Shown: in pieces, positions 7,869-19,118 of the stretch
Position numbering within the stretch: position 1 is the first letter of the stretch
Layout: every line of letters starts with the position of its first letter
Assembly (NCBI RefSeq): GCF_002161055.1
Contig: NZ_NFLT01000001.1
Span: 310,001-374,000 of the forward strand
Origin: Tyzzerella sp. An114
Lineage (GTDB): Bacteria; Bacillota; Clostridia; Lachnospirales; Anaerotignaceae
Length of the DNA: 64,000 nt
Direction of reading: 5' to 3'
Notes under the pieces: generated by a model
The model's database searches: none
The model's input: the letters and a program-made list of their open reading frames with translations, nothing else
Told to the model about the DNA's origin: nothing
Position numbers and translations under genes: made by a program

Positions 7869-9353
7869 TTATCTTCCATATATTCTTGTTATATCTAATA
7901 TTTTATTTGAAAGTTCCTCTGTAAATTGATTTCTGTCAAGTCTCCATTTCCAGTTATTGCCCAATGTTGAAGGAGTATTTATTCTTGCACTGTTGTCAAG
8001 ACCAAGCCAGTCCTGAATTGGAATTATACAAGTTTTTGCAACACTTCCCATTACAGCACATATACAATCATCAAGTATGTCACTATCTTTTTCAGATTTT
8101 GAATGAATATATTTCAAAAGCATATTTTTTTCTTCTGGTTTTATAGATTTAAACCATCCCATAAGAGTTTCATTATCATGAGTACCTGTATATACAATAC
8201 AATTATCTGTATAATTGTGAGGTAAATAATCATTGGCACTACTTGAATCTCTTGAGTCAAAAGCAAACTCAAAAACTTTCATTCCCGGATAAGTGCTATC
8301 TTTTACAAGCTGTCTTACACTGTCTGTAAGATATCCCAAGTCCTCAGCAATTATCTCTTTATGACCAAGTCTATAATTTATAGTATTAAAAAGTTCCATT
8401 CCAGGACCTTTTTCCCAATGGCCATCTATTGCTGTTGTACTTCCATAAGGTATTGAATAATACTCATCAAAACCTCTAAAATGGTCAATTCTTACAACAT
8501 CATAGGCATAGTAACAATATTCAATACGTTTAACCCACCATTCATAACCTGTATTTCTGTGATAATTCCAGTCATATAAAGGATTTCCCCAAAGCTGACC
8601 TGTTGCTGAAAAACCGTCAGGAGGACAACCTGCTACTGCAACAGGCTTATTCTCATTGTCAAGCTGAAATAAATTAGGGTTTGCCCATGTATCAGCACTG
8701 TCAAAGGCAACATATATAGGAATATCACCTATAATTTTTATACCTTTTTCATTGGCATAACTTTTTAATTTATACCACTGGTTCCAGAATTTATACTGCA
8801 TAAATTCATAAAACTCAATATCAAAATATAATTCTCTGCGGTAATAATCCAAAGCATAGCCATATCTAAGGCGAATATCTTCAGGCCATTTTGTCCACTC
8901 TTTACCAGCAAAGAAATCTTTTACAGCCATATAAAGAGCATAGTCATTAAGCCAATATCCATTTATATATTTGAATTTATTAAAATCATCATTTTCAGCT
9001 ATGTTACTTCTTTCATAGGCTTTTCTTAATATTTTAAATCTTCCGTCAAATATTTTTTTATAATCAACATAGTTTCCACTGCCGAAATCTACACTGTCAC
9101 ATTCCTCTTTAGTGAGAAGTCCCTCATTTATAAGTTCATCAAGAGAAATATAATAAGGATTTCCTGCATAAGTTGAAAAAGACTGATAAGGTGAATCACC
9201 ATAGCCAGTAGGGCCTAAAGGCAATATCTGCCAATATTTTTGACCAGCCTTAGAAAGTTTATCTACAAATTCATATGCATATTTATCAAAACAACCTATA
9301 CCATAATTTGAAGGTATAGAGCTTATAGGCATTAAAATTCCACTTGCTCTCAT
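7869..9353 (-). CDS. malQ: 4-alpha-glucanotransferase (amylomaltase, GH77)
   Basis: 494 residues, normal for bacterial MalQ. The enzyme transfers alpha-1,4-glucan segments between maltodextrins and releases glucose. Family motifs are complete: GYGDSPYQSFSTYAGNPYYI near the N-terminus, the nucleophile region RIDHFRGFDEYY, the acid/base IIAEDLG, and GTHDNETLMGW. Translation starts at the ATG at 9353, 7 nt after AGGAG; an upstream in-frame TTG would overlap the neighbouring stop region. It is the last gene of a PTS permease-EEP-malQ operon, fitting intracellular use of imported maltose or maltodextrins. Confidence 0.95.
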   Translation of the reverse strand: MRASGILMPISSIPSNYGIGCFDKYAYEFVDKLSKAGQKYWQILPLGPTGYGDSPYQSFSTYAGNPYYISLDELINEGLLTKEECDSVDFGSGNYVDYKKIFDGRFKILRKAYERSNIAENDDFNKFKYINGYWLNDYALYMAVKDFFAGKEWTKWPEDIRLRYGYALDYYRRELYFDIEFYEFMQYKFWNQWYKLKSYANEKGIKIIGDIPIYVAFDSADTWANPNLFQLDNENKPVAVAGCPPDGFSATGQLWGNPLYDWNYHRNTGYEWWVKRIEYCYYAYDVVRIDHFRGFDEYYSIPYGSTTAIDGHWEKGPGMELFNTINYRLGHKEIIAEDLGYLTDSVRQLVKDSTYPGMKVFEFAFDSRDSSSANDYLPHNYTDNCIVYTGTHDNETLMGWFKSIKPEEKNMLLKYIHSKSEKDSDILDDCICAVMGSVAKTCIIPIQDWLGLDNSARINTPSTLGNNWKWRLDRNQFTEELSNKILDITRIYGR

Positions 9354-9363
9354 AAAATTACTC

Positions 9364-10194
9364 CTATTCTTCTGCAATTATTCCAAAATGGTCAGATACA
9401 ACAGGCCCATTAACTCCATTAAACACAACATTGTGATACTTCATTTTTACAGGTTTATTTGAGAATATATAGTCAATTCTCATACCATTTTCATCAACAA
9501 CTTTATCTTTCCAACCGTCAATGTTATCACATACAGTTACACCACTATCTTTGCTCTCTGCCAATTCATACATATCATACCAACCTGATAAGCGAGCAAA
9601 GTCATATCCTTCACCTTTTATATGAGAAGGAGAATTGAAATCTCCCATTACATATATAGTTTCGTCATTTCTATTTTCAAAATGTTTCAAAAGATTAGTC
9701 CACTGTCCCTTAAAGTTTTCTTCATCATCATTCCACCAACCGAAATGAACACTATAAAAACTTTTTTTAGTTCCATTATCATTGACAGTAAAACCTACTG
9801 ATATTCTTGTTTTCCAATTATCATAATCCTTTACATCAGACATATAAAAATATTCAAAATTTTCAACAGGCTTAATTGAAAATACTGCAAGACCTTCATC
9901 AAAAATATCAAAGCCTAATTTAACACTGTTCCAATACCAATTATAGTTAAGTCCTCTTTTTATAAGAAGTTTTGAAACAGCAAAAGCGTTATTATCTTCT
10001 TTTATTGGCATATCAGTTCCAACACAACCTATAAGTTCTTCTTTTGGAACTTCTTTTGCATCTCTTGACTGATTTGACTCTTGAAGTACAAAGACATCAG
10101 GCTTTAAATCTTTTATCATATCAGCAAATAATTCAAGTTTCTTTTCATAATTTTTTTCAACAATACTATGTGTGTTTAAAGTAATGAGCTTCAT
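9364..10194 (-). CDS. endonuclease/exonuclease/phosphatase-fold protein
   Basis: 276 residues of the EEP superfamily. Core motifs are present: LQESNQ (metal-binding Glu), VHFGWWN (His), GDFNSPSH (Asp and Asn), RIDYIFSNKP and SDHFGI (C-terminal Asp-His). There is no signal peptide, so it acts in the cytoplasm. Members cleave phosphodiesters in nucleic acids, phospholipids or small molecules, and the substrate cannot be read here. It sits 22 bases after the PTS gene and 10 before malQ, so it belongs to the maltose-type operon. That context suggests a sugar-phosphate-linked role rather than DNA repair, but this is inference. Confidence 0.85.
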   Translation of the reverse strand: MKLITLNTHSIVEKNYEKKLELFADMIKDLKPDVFVLQESNQSRDAKEVPKEELIGCVGTDMPIKEDNNAFAVSKLLIKRGLNYNWYWNSVKLGFDIFDEGLAVFSIKPVENFEYFYMSDVKDYDNWKTRISVGFTVNDNGTKKSFYSVHFGWWNDDEENFKGQWTNLLKHFENRNDETIYVMGDFNSPSHIKGEGYDFARLSGWYDMYELAESKDSGVTVCDNIDGWKDKVVDENGMRIDYIFSNKPVKMKYHNVVFNGVNGPVVSDHFGIIAEE

Positions 10195-10216
10195 AATAAT
10201 TATCTCTCCAGACTAT

Positions 10217-12382
10217 TTATAAAATATCGTTAATATCAGATTTTAAAATATCTGCTTTTGGTCCATAAACAGCCTGAATTCCATTGTCTTTTTTGACAAG
10301 TCCCATAGCACCATTCTTTTTCCACTGTTCAACATCAGCAACTTTACTAGGGTCTTTTACAGTTACTCTTAAACGTGTCATACAAGCATCAACAAGTTTT
10401 ATGTTTTCTCTGCCTCCTAAGAGTGCTATTATATTTTCTGCCTGTTTATTTCCACCTTTTGCAGATTTTGATGATGTTTCATCATCATCGCCTAAACCGT
10501 CATAATTTCCAAGACGACCAGGAGTAGCAAATTTGAATTTTCCAATCATATAATATGCTACAAAATATCCTACAACAAAAAATACAATTACGCAAATAAC
10601 AAAATTTATAATATCACCTGAAAGGCCTGCTTTTATTGACATAGGTATACGTGTAAAAAGTTCAAGGTTACCAAAAGAGTGAAGTCTTAAGTTTATTACA
10701 CCAGCCATAGCAAAGGCAATTCCCTGTAAAACAGCATAAACAATATATAAAGGAAGGGCTGCAAACATAAACATAAACTCAATAGGTTCTGTAACACCTG
10801 TAAGGAATACAGCACAAGCTGTTGAAATAAACATTGATTTATATTTTGCTCTCTTATCAACATCAACTCTACGATACATAGCAAAGGCAATACCAAGTAT
10901 AAGACCTGTTGCACCTATCATCTGACCAACTTTAAATCTAGCTGGTGTAACATTTGCAAGAAGTGCATTGTATGAAGCCATATCTCCTGCATCTTTGAAA
11001 TTAATAAGGTCTGTTACCCATGCAAGCCAAAGAGGGTCCTGACCAAAAACTTCGCTTCCAGCATTTATTCCTGTCATAATCTCATAAGTTCCACCAAAAG
11101 ATGTATAGTTAATAGGAATAGTAAGCATATGATGAAGACCGAAAGGTATAAGAAGTCTTTCAAGAGTTCCATATACAAAAGGTGCAAGTATTGGAGAAGT
11201 ATCTGAAGAATTTGCAATCCAAATACCAAAATTATTAATTCCAGTCTGTATAAAAGGCCATACTATACTTAAAATTATTGAAATAACAACTGAATAAACT
11301 ATAACCATTAAAGGTACAAATCTTTTTCCATTAAAGAATGAAAGAGCATCAGGTAATTTTCTGAAATTATAATATTTATTATAAACAACACCACCAACAA
11401 AACCTGATATAATACCAACAAACACACCCATATTAAGAGCAGCTTTTCCAAGTATTGATGTAAAATAACCATTTACAGCTATTTCCTGACCAAAAAGAGT
11501 ATGAGTAACAGCAGTAGGGTCAGAAAGCATTTCTGTTGTAACACCAAATATTGAACCTGTAATTACATTTATAAGTATAAAAGCAATTATAGCAGCAAAA
11601 GCACCGCCAGCTCTTTCTTTAGCCCATGAACCACCTATTGCAGCAGCAAAAAGTATATGAAGGTTATTTATTACACCCCAACCTATATTCTCCATTGTGC
11701 TTCCAACAGTAAGCATAAATGACATATCAGCACCCGCCATTTGCACAAGTTTCCCAAGAGAAATCATAAGTCCAGCAGCAGGCATAACTGCTATAACAGT
11801 CATTAAAACTTTACCTAATTTCTGAAGAAAGTCAAAATCTATTTTAAATTTTTTGTTTTCTTTTTCTTCTGATTTTTCTTCAACGGTATTTTCTACATTT
11901 TCATTAATTTTTTCAACTTTTATAATTACATCTTTTCCTTTTTCAACATTACCATATGTACAGTTAATTTTTTGGTCTTCAGAACCATTACATATAAGTA
12001 CAGGAGTTATCATATTTATATTTTTTTCTTTAAGTTTTTCATAGTCAACCTCTGATATAATATCTCCAACTTTAACTTTATCTCCTGATTTAACTAAAAC
12101 ATTAAATCCTTCTCCATTAAGTTCAACAGTTTCAAGACCAAAATGTATAAGGAGTTCTGTTCCATCATCAGCAAGTATTCCATAGGCATGTTTTGTTGCT
12201 GAAACCATTATTATTTCACCATTTACAGGGCTGTAAATTTTACCTTCAGCAGGAATAATTGCTAAACCGTCACCCATCATTTTTTCTGAAAACACTGGGT
12301 CTGGTACTTCACTTAAAGGTACCGCTTTTCCTGAGATAGGAGCTTTAATCTCCAAAATTTTGTTTTTTTTCTGTTCTCCCAT
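10217..12382 (-). CDS. PTS glucose/maltose-type permease, IIA-IIC-IIB fusion
   Basis: 721 residues that import and phosphorylate a sugar of the glucose/glucoside superfamily. Domain order is IIA (1-150, with His65 in TKHAYGI and the phosphorylated His80 in LIHFGLETV), a charged linker (150-175), IIC (about 180-600, many membrane segments, conserved FGLHHMLTIPINYT and GVTEPIEFMFMF), then IIB (about 640-721, phospho-Cys667 in DACMTRLRV). Most glucose-family enzymes with all three domains run C-B-A, so A-C-B is notable. Neighbours malQ and a LacI regulator suggest maltose or another alpha-glucoside, though glucose is possible. Confidence 0.9.
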   Translation of the reverse strand: MGEQKKNKILEIKAPISGKAVPLSEVPDPVFSEKMMGDGLAIIPAEGKIYSPVNGEIIMVSATKHAYGILADDGTELLIHFGLETVELNGEGFNVLVKSGDKVKVGDIISEVDYEKLKEKNINMITPVLICNGSEDQKINCTYGNVEKGKDVIIKVEKINENVENTVEEKSEEKENKKFKIDFDFLQKLGKVLMTVIAVMPAAGLMISLGKLVQMAGADMSFMLTVGSTMENIGWGVINNLHILFAAAIGGSWAKERAGGAFAAIIAFILINVITGSIFGVTTEMLSDPTAVTHTLFGQEIAVNGYFTSILGKAALNMGVFVGIISGFVGGVVYNKYYNFRKLPDALSFFNGKRFVPLMVIVYSVVISIILSIVWPFIQTGINNFGIWIANSSDTSPILAPFVYGTLERLLIPFGLHHMLTIPINYTSFGGTYEIMTGINAGSEVFGQDPLWLAWVTDLINFKDAGDMASYNALLANVTPARFKVGQMIGATGLILGIAFAMYRRVDVDKRAKYKSMFISTACAVFLTGVTEPIEFMFMFAALPLYIVYAVLQGIAFAMAGVINLRLHSFGNLELFTRIPMSIKAGLSGDIINFVICVIVFFVVGYFVAYYMIGKFKFATPGRLGNYDGLGDDDETSSKSAKGGNKQAENIIALLGGRENIKLVDACMTRLRVTVKDPSKVADVEQWKKNGAMGLVKKDNGIQAVYGPKADILKSDINDIL

Positions 12383-12490
12383 AAAATCCCCTCCAAGAAC
12401 CGATTTTTCAAAATTTCATTATAACACTAATTATGCAAAATATTAAATGTCTTTACAAAAACAAATTCCAGAAAACACATCAAAAATTTT

Positions 12491-12505
12491 AATGCAAATT
12501 GCATT
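12491..12505. promoter_or_regulatory. palindrome AATGCAAATTGCATT in the PTS gene leader
   Basis: A perfect 7-base dyad around a single A lies downstream of the PTS promoter, within its untranslated leader. A second, similar sequence, TTGCGCA (12511-12517), follows. The core TTGC/GCAA matches the other half-sites in this spacer, so it may be an auxiliary operator for the divergent LacI-type protein. Confidence 0.4.
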
Positions 12506-12568
12506 ATTGTTTGCGCATACAATAATTTTATTAGTATTGGTCTCCCCTTCATTTTTGATTACAAACAT

Positions 12569-12597
12569 ATTATAATCCTTTCTTTTCATAATTTCAA
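12569..12597 (-). promoter_or_regulatory. candidate promoter of the PTS-EEP-malQ operon
   Basis: Minus-strand TTGAAA (12597-12592) and a perfect TATAAT (12574-12569) are separated by exactly 17 nt. The nearest operator half-site (12605-12615) abuts the -35. Transcription would leave a leader of about 180 nt before the PTS start codon. Confidence 0.55.
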
Positions 12598-12604
12598 TAA
12601 CTAT

Positions 12605-12704
12605 TTGCGTAAAATCACCCTTAAAATTTACTAATTTTACGCAACTATTTGCGTAAAATTTCACAGTATATATTGCATAAAATTTCATGTTAATTTTTAT
12701 GCAA
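12605..12704. promoter_or_regulatory. operator cluster for a LacI/MalR-type regulator
   Basis: The motif TTGCRTAAAAT occurs five times in 100 bases: TTGCGTAAAAT at 12605-12615, an inverted pair ATTTTACGCAA/TTGCGTAAAAT with a 4-base spacer at 12634-12659, and a second inverted pair TTGCATAAAAT/TTTTATGCAA at 12673-12704. MalR-type repressors of Firmicutes bind GCAA-N-TTGC palindromes, from general knowledge. Placement between two divergent candidate promoters suggests control of both the PTS operon and lacI. Binding itself is inference. Confidence 0.6.
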
Positions 12705-12747
12705 TATATTTAAAAAATTACCTTTTAAAGTAATGCAACAAGAGTAA

Positions 12748-12776
12748 TTGACTTTTATTTTCTATTTTTATAAAAT
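12748..12776 (+). promoter_or_regulatory. candidate promoter of the lacI-type gene
   Basis: TTGACT (12748-12753) and TAAAAT (12771-12776) are separated by 17 nt, 25 bases before the start codon. A further half-site-like TAATGCAAC (12731-12739) lies just upstream, consistent with autoregulation. Confidence 0.5.
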
Positions 12777-12801
12777 AAAATCATAATTGGAGGTGTTTAA
12801 A

Positions 12802-13809
12802 ATGACTATAAAAGATGTTGCAAAACTTGCAGGTGTTTCACCGTCCACAGTTTCAAGAACTTGCCGCAACCACCCTTCCATAAGTGAACAGACAAAGGCA
12901 AAAGTTAGAAAAGCTATGGCCGAACTTGGTTATGAACCTAATATACAGGCAACAACTATTGAAAATAAAATATCAAAAACCGTAGGTGTAGTATTTCCAG
13001 CATCTCTAAAAGATGCCTATGAAAACTCATTCTATTTGGAAGCAATAAGAGGAGTAGGACAATTTTGTAATCAAAAAGGCTATACTGTCACAGCCATAAC
13101 AGGAGGAACAGAAGCTGAAATTATGGCAAGCATACAAAATGCTAATGTTGACGGATTTATATTTTTATATTCAAATGTTGATGACAATATAATAAACTAT
13201 ATGTATGAAGAAAATCTTCTTTTTGTTCTTATAGGAAAAGCAACAAAAATGATTAATGACACAATATATGTTGATAATGACAACATTCAGGCAGGAAAAG
13301 AAGCCTGTCAGTATCTTATAAATCTAGGTCATAGGAAAATAGGATATGTTGGAACAGACAGCATAAAAGTTTTTTCAAATGACAGAAAATCAGGATATAT
13401 AATAGCATTAAACGAAAATAATATACCTTTTGACAACAAATATTGCATAGAAGTTCCATATATTCCCGATGATGAGGATATAAAAATAAAAGAGCTTTTA
13501 TCAATGGAAGAGAGACCAACAGCTCTTATAGTATGTGATGATATGCTTGCAGTAGCATTACAGAGAACAGTTTTTTCATTAGGATTAAAAATACCAGAAG
13601 ACATATCAATAATAGGTTTTAACAATTCAATATTCTCAAGACTAACTTTTCCAAAGCTTACTTCAATAGATATAAATTCATATCAATTAGGAATTGAAGC
13701 AGCTTCACAGATGATAAATCATATAGAACAGCCTGATTTATTTGCAACAAAAATTATCGTTCCTTATTATCTTATAGAAAGAGAAAGTTGTGCAAAAGTT
13801 TCCGAATAA
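12802..13809 (+). CDS. LacI-family transcriptional regulator (MalR-like)
   Basis: 335 residues. The N-terminal helix-turn-helix reads TIKDVAKLAGVSPSTVSR, with the hinge helix a little further on, followed by a periplasmic-binding-protein-like sensor domain with GYVGTD, DDMLAVALQ and ISIIGFNN segments. ATG at 12802 follows GGAGG by 8 nt. It is divergent from the PTS-malQ operon and convergent with the GH63 glucosidase gene, so it most likely senses maltose, maltodextrin or a sugar phosphate and controls that set. The effector is inferred from neighbours only. Confidence 0.88.
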   Translation: MTIKDVAKLAGVSPSTVSRTCRNHPSISEQTKAKVRKAMAELGYEPNIQATTIENKISKTVGVVFPASLKDAYENSFYLEAIRGVGQFCNQKGYTVTAITGGTEAEIMASIQNANVDGFIFLYSNVDDNIINYMYEENLLFVLIGKATKMINDTIYVDNDNIQAGKEACQYLINLGHRKIGYVGTDSIKVFSNDRKSGYIIALNENNIPFDNKYCIEVPYIPDDEDIKIKELLSMEERPTALIVCDDMLAVALQRTVFSLGLKIPEDISIIGFNNSIFSRLTFPKLTSIDINSYQLGIEAASQMINHIEQPDLFATKIIVPYYLIERESCAKVSE

Positions 13810-13833
13810 TTGCATAATTTGCATAAATAAAAA

Positions 13834-13860
13834 GCGTCTGAATAATCAGACGCCTTTTTT
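13834..13860. terminator. bidirectional terminator between lacI-type gene and GH63 gene
   Basis: The stem GCGTCTGA/TCAGACGC has a 4-base loop (13834-13853), T6 on the plus side, and an A-run giving T5 on the minus side. Just before it, after the lacI stop, are two tandem TTGCATAA-like words (13810-13826) resembling the operator half-sites. Confidence 0.88.
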
Positions 13861-13867
13861 ATTTATA

Positions 13868-16264
<2,397 letters not shown>

Positions 16265-16484
16265 TTAGATAAATTGTATAATTTATAACAAATAATATAT
16301 TTTTATTTGTATAAATCCATATTATCAAATATATTAACCCCTGTCAATCTATGTAAATATTACATTCAAAACAACTGTAATTAACTGTAATTATATACAA
16401 ATCTATATTATTAAAATTCCATTTAAAAATTGTACATTTAGCTAAATATTTTACAAAGTATAAATAATAAAATATGGTCAACTT

Positions 16485-16512
16485 TTGGCATGAAGCCGGT
16501 AAACTTTATAAT
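16485..16512 (+). promoter_or_regulatory. candidate upstream promoter in the GH63-nanE spacer
   Basis: TTGGCA (16485-16490) and a perfect TATAAT (16507-16512) with 16-nt spacing point toward nanE. The 455-base stretch 16235-16689 holds no convincing gene: it contains this site, the palindrome at 16595, the proximal promoter at 16625, and AT-rich DNA that must also hold the GH63 promoter, which I could not place. Confidence 0.35.
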
Positions 16513-16594
16513 GTAAGTGAAATCGTAATATTGTAAAATATGCATATAAAATAGCTAAAAAATAAACAATATTATCGTTAAAAAGTTAAATGAT

Positions 16595-16608
16595 TGAAAG
16601 TACTTTCA
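16595..16608. promoter_or_regulatory. palindromic operator TGAAAGTACTTTCA upstream of nanE
   Basis: A perfect 14-base dyad 17 bases before the proximal -35 element. RpiR-type NanR proteins in Firmicutes recognise TGAAA-N-TTTCA-like sites, from general knowledge. The RpiR-type gene two genes along is the likely binder. Confidence 0.5.
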
Positions 16609-16624
16609 TAAACAAGTCAATCTA

Positions 16625-16652
16625 TTGAAATTAATTTTAATAATGCTATACT
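16625..16652 (+). promoter_or_regulatory. candidate proximal promoter of the nanE operon
   Basis: TTGAAA (16625-16630) and TATACT (16647-16652) with 16-nt spacing, 37 bases before the nanE start codon and close to the palindrome at 16595-16608. Confidence 0.45.
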
Positions 16653-16689
16653 GAAATTAACAGGATTACAGAAGAGAGGTGCAAATAAT

Positions 16690-17376
16690 ATGGATAAAAA
16701 AATTGAAAATATAAAAGGAAAACTTATAGTTTCATGTCAAGCCCTCCCCCATGAACCATTACACTCCTCATTTATAATGGGAAGAATGGCACTTGCAGCA
16801 AAAGAAGGCGGTGCATTTGGTATCAGAGCCAATACAAAGGAAGATATAGCAGAAATAAAGACTCAAGTAGACCTTCCTATAATTGGAATTGTAAAGAGAG
16901 ATTACAGTGACAGCAAAGTTTATATAACACCTACAATGAAAGAAATAGATGAACTTATGGAAGTTAAACCTGAAATAATAGCTCTTGATGCAACTTCAAA
17001 TTTACGTCCTGGCAATGTTACTATTGACCAGTTTTATGCTGAAATAAGAAAAAAATATCCTGACCAACTTCTTATGGCCGATTGCTCAACAGTTGAAGAA
17101 GCTCTCCATGCTGATGAACTTGGATTTGATTTTATAGGTACAACGCTTGTAGGATATACAGAACAAAGTAAAAATCTTAAAATTGAGTCCAACGATTTTG
17201 AAATTATAAAAAAAATAGTTGAAAAATCAAAACATCATGTTATTGCGGAGGGAAATATAAACACACCTGAAAAAGCAAAACGTGTTATTGAGCTTGGTGC
17301 ATATAGTGTTGTTGTAGGTTCAATAATAACAAGACCACAACTAATTACAAAATCTTTTGCAGATGCACTTAAATAA
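16690..17376 (+). CDS. nanE: N-acetylmannosamine-6-phosphate 2-epimerase NanE
   Basis: 228 residues, a TIM-barrel enzyme interconverting ManNAc-6-P and GlcNAc-6-P in sialic acid and aminosugar breakdown. Characteristic segments are [11 protein letters not shown] at the N-terminus, [18 protein letters not shown] (catalytic Lys), [15 protein letters not shown] and [12 protein letters not shown]. Length is typical. ATG follows AGAGGTG. It heads the nanE-rpiR-nagB-nagA group. No sialate lyase, ManNAc kinase or transporter is in the window, so substrate supply comes from elsewhere. Confidence 0.95.
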   Translation: MDKKIENIKGKLIVSCQALPHEPLHSSFIMGRMALAAKEGGAFGIRANTKEDIAEIKTQVDLPIIGIVKRDYSDSKVYITPTMKEIDELMEVKPEIIALDATSNLRPGNVTIDQFYAEIRKKYPDQLLMADCSTVEEALHADELGFDFIGTTLVGYTEQSKNLKIESNDFEIIKKIVEKSKHHVIAEGNINTPEKAKRVIELGAYSVVVGSIITRPQLITKSFADALK

Positions 17377-17475
17377 TAACCCCCTATTCCTTCTATTTAA
17401 AATACATCAAGCTAATATAAAATTAGTATTTTTATAAATTGAAACAAAAAAATTTAAAAGAATATGGTGGTAAAT

Positions 17476-18306
17476 ATGAAAACCTATACAAAATCTATTA
17501 TTCCAATAATAGAATCAAACTACAATAATTTAACCCAAGTTGAAAAAAATATTGCAGATTTTTTCATCAATAACGGTGAAAAAATTAATTTTTCAGCAAA
17601 AACTATTTCAGAGAAACTTTTTGTGTCTGAAGCCTCTCTTTCAAGATTTGCAAAAAAATGTGGATACAGAGGTTACAGAGAATTTATATATCAATATGAA
17701 GAAAGTTTTGTTGAAAAAAATGAATTTGCAACAAGCAATATAAAACTTGTACTAAATACATATCAAGAGCTTTTAAATAAAGCATATAAACTTGTTGATG
17801 AGTCTCAAGTAGCTAGAATAAGCAATTATCTATCAACTTATAGAGTTTTTGTATGTGGTATAGGAAATTCTGGTCTTGCTGCAAAAGAAATGGCTATGCG
17901 TTTTATGCGTGTAGGTGTAGATATTAACGCTATCACTGATAGCGATTTAATAAAAATGAATACAGTTTTTCAAAATCCAAATTGTCTTTCAATAGGAATA
18001 AGCATAAGTGGCGAAAAAGAAGAAATAATATTCTTTTTAAAAGAAGCTCACAAAAATGGTGCTAAAACCGTTCTTATAACAGCAACAAACAAAGACAGTT
18101 TCAAAGAGTTCTGTGACGAGATTGTACTTGTTCCAACTCGTTCAAGATTAGATTTTGGAAAGCTTATATCCCCTCAATTTCCTATCGCTATCATGGCAGA
18201 CATATTTTATTCCTGTTACACCGAACAGGATAAATATAAAAAAGATGTCATGCACGATAACACATTAAAAGCATTAAAAGGAAACAAACAAGAAAATTTA
18301 TATTAA
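17476..18306 (+). CDS. RpiR-family transcriptional regulator with SIS domain
   Basis: 276 residues: an N-terminal RpiR helix-turn-helix (NLTQVEKNIADFFINN, then SEASLSRFAKKCGYRGYREF) and a C-terminal SIS sugar-phosphate-binding domain (VCGIGNSGLAAKEMAMRFMRVG, ISISGEKEEI). I chose ATG 17476 because GGTGG lies just upstream; an ATG at 17464 would have no such site. It lies 99 bases after nanE and 45 before nagB, and is likely the NanR-type sensor of ManNAc-6-P or GlcN-6-P for this operon. It is the best candidate binder of the 16595 palindrome. Confidence 0.9.
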   Translation: MKTYTKSIIPIIESNYNNLTQVEKNIADFFINNGEKINFSAKTISEKLFVSEASLSRFAKKCGYRGYREFIYQYEESFVEKNEFATSNIKLVLNTYQELLNKAYKLVDESQVARISNYLSTYRVFVCGIGNSGLAAKEMAMRFMRVGVDINAITDSDLIKMNTVFQNPNCLSIGISISGEKEEIIFFLKEAHKNGAKTVLITATNKDSFKEFCDEIVLVPTRSRLDFGKLISPQFPIAIMADIFYSCYTEQDKYKKDVMHDNTLKALKGNKQENLY

Positions 18307-18351
18307 CTCAAATTTTTTAAAAAATATATTATGGAAAGGTAATGATTAACT

Positions 18352-19083
18352 ATGAGAATTTACAAAGCAAAAGATTATGCAGACATGAGTAGAAAAGCAG
18401 CTAACGTTTTATCAGCACAGATTATTATGAAACCAGACTGTGTTCTTGGTCTTGCAACAGGTTCTTCACCTATCGGAATTTATGACCAGCTTATCGAATG
18501 GTACAAAAAAGGAGACCTTGATTTCTCAGAAGTAACAAGCGTTAACCTTGACGAATACAAAGGTCTTACAAAAGAAAATGACCAGAGCTATTATTATTTC
18601 ATGCATGACCATTTATTCAGCCATGTAAACATCGACACAAACAAAACATATCTTCCAGATGGTATGGCTGAAGATTCAGATGCAGAATGTGAAAGATACG
18701 ACAAATTAATACAGTCATTAGGCGGAGTAGACCTTCAGCTTTTAGGTATGGGACATAACGGACATATCGGTTTCAATGAGCCAGGGGAAGCATTTGACAA
18801 AGGAACACACTGTGTAGCTTTACAGCAGAGCACAATCGAAGCAAACAAAAGATTTTTCGCATCAGCTGATGATGTTCCAAAATATGCATACACAATGGGT
18901 ATCAAAACAATAATGCAGGCTAAAAAAATACTTATCGTTGTAAGTGGTGCAGACAAAGCTGAAACAGTTAAAAAAGCATTCTTTGGACCAATAACACCAG
19001 AAGTTCCAGCTTCAATACTTCAGCTTCATAGAGATGTTGTTCTTGTTGCTGACGAAGCTGCATTATCAAAAGTTGACCTTTAA
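18352..19083 (+). CDS. nagB: glucosamine-6-phosphate deaminase NagB
   Basis: 243 residues. It converts glucosamine-6-P to fructose-6-P and ammonia. Family signatures are LGLATGSSPIGIYD, VNLDEYKGL (catalytic Asp), LLGMGHNGHIGFNEPG (catalytic His) and the C-terminal GPITPEVPAS. Codon use is visibly richer in C-ending codons (ATC, GAC) than flanking genes, in line with high expression. It lies 35 bases before nagA and completes the path from GlcNAc-6-P to glycolysis. Confidence 0.96.
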   Translation: MRIYKAKDYADMSRKAANVLSAQIIMKPDCVLGLATGSSPIGIYDQLIEWYKKGDLDFSEVTSVNLDEYKGLTKENDQSYYYFMHDHLFSHVNIDTNKTYLPDGMAEDSDAECERYDKLIQSLGGVDLQLLGMGHNGHIGFNEPGEAFDKGTHCVALQQSTIEANKRFFASADDVPKYAYTMGIKTIMQAKKILIVVSGADKAETVKKAFFGPITPEVPASILQLHRDVVLVADEAALSKVDL

Positions 19084-19118
19084 TAAGTAAAAAATCTTGT
19101 TACAGGGAGAAAAATATT

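Noticed and set aside
12443-12688. 81-codon frame on the minus strand in the PTS-lacI spacer
   Set aside because: It runs through the operator repeats and the PTS promoter, has no good ribosome binding site, and its translation looks like random AT-rich sequence.
17411-17432. possible terminator between nanE and the RpiR-type gene
   Set aside because: Only a 5-bp A/T stem (CTAAT/ATTAG); too weak to separate the genes.
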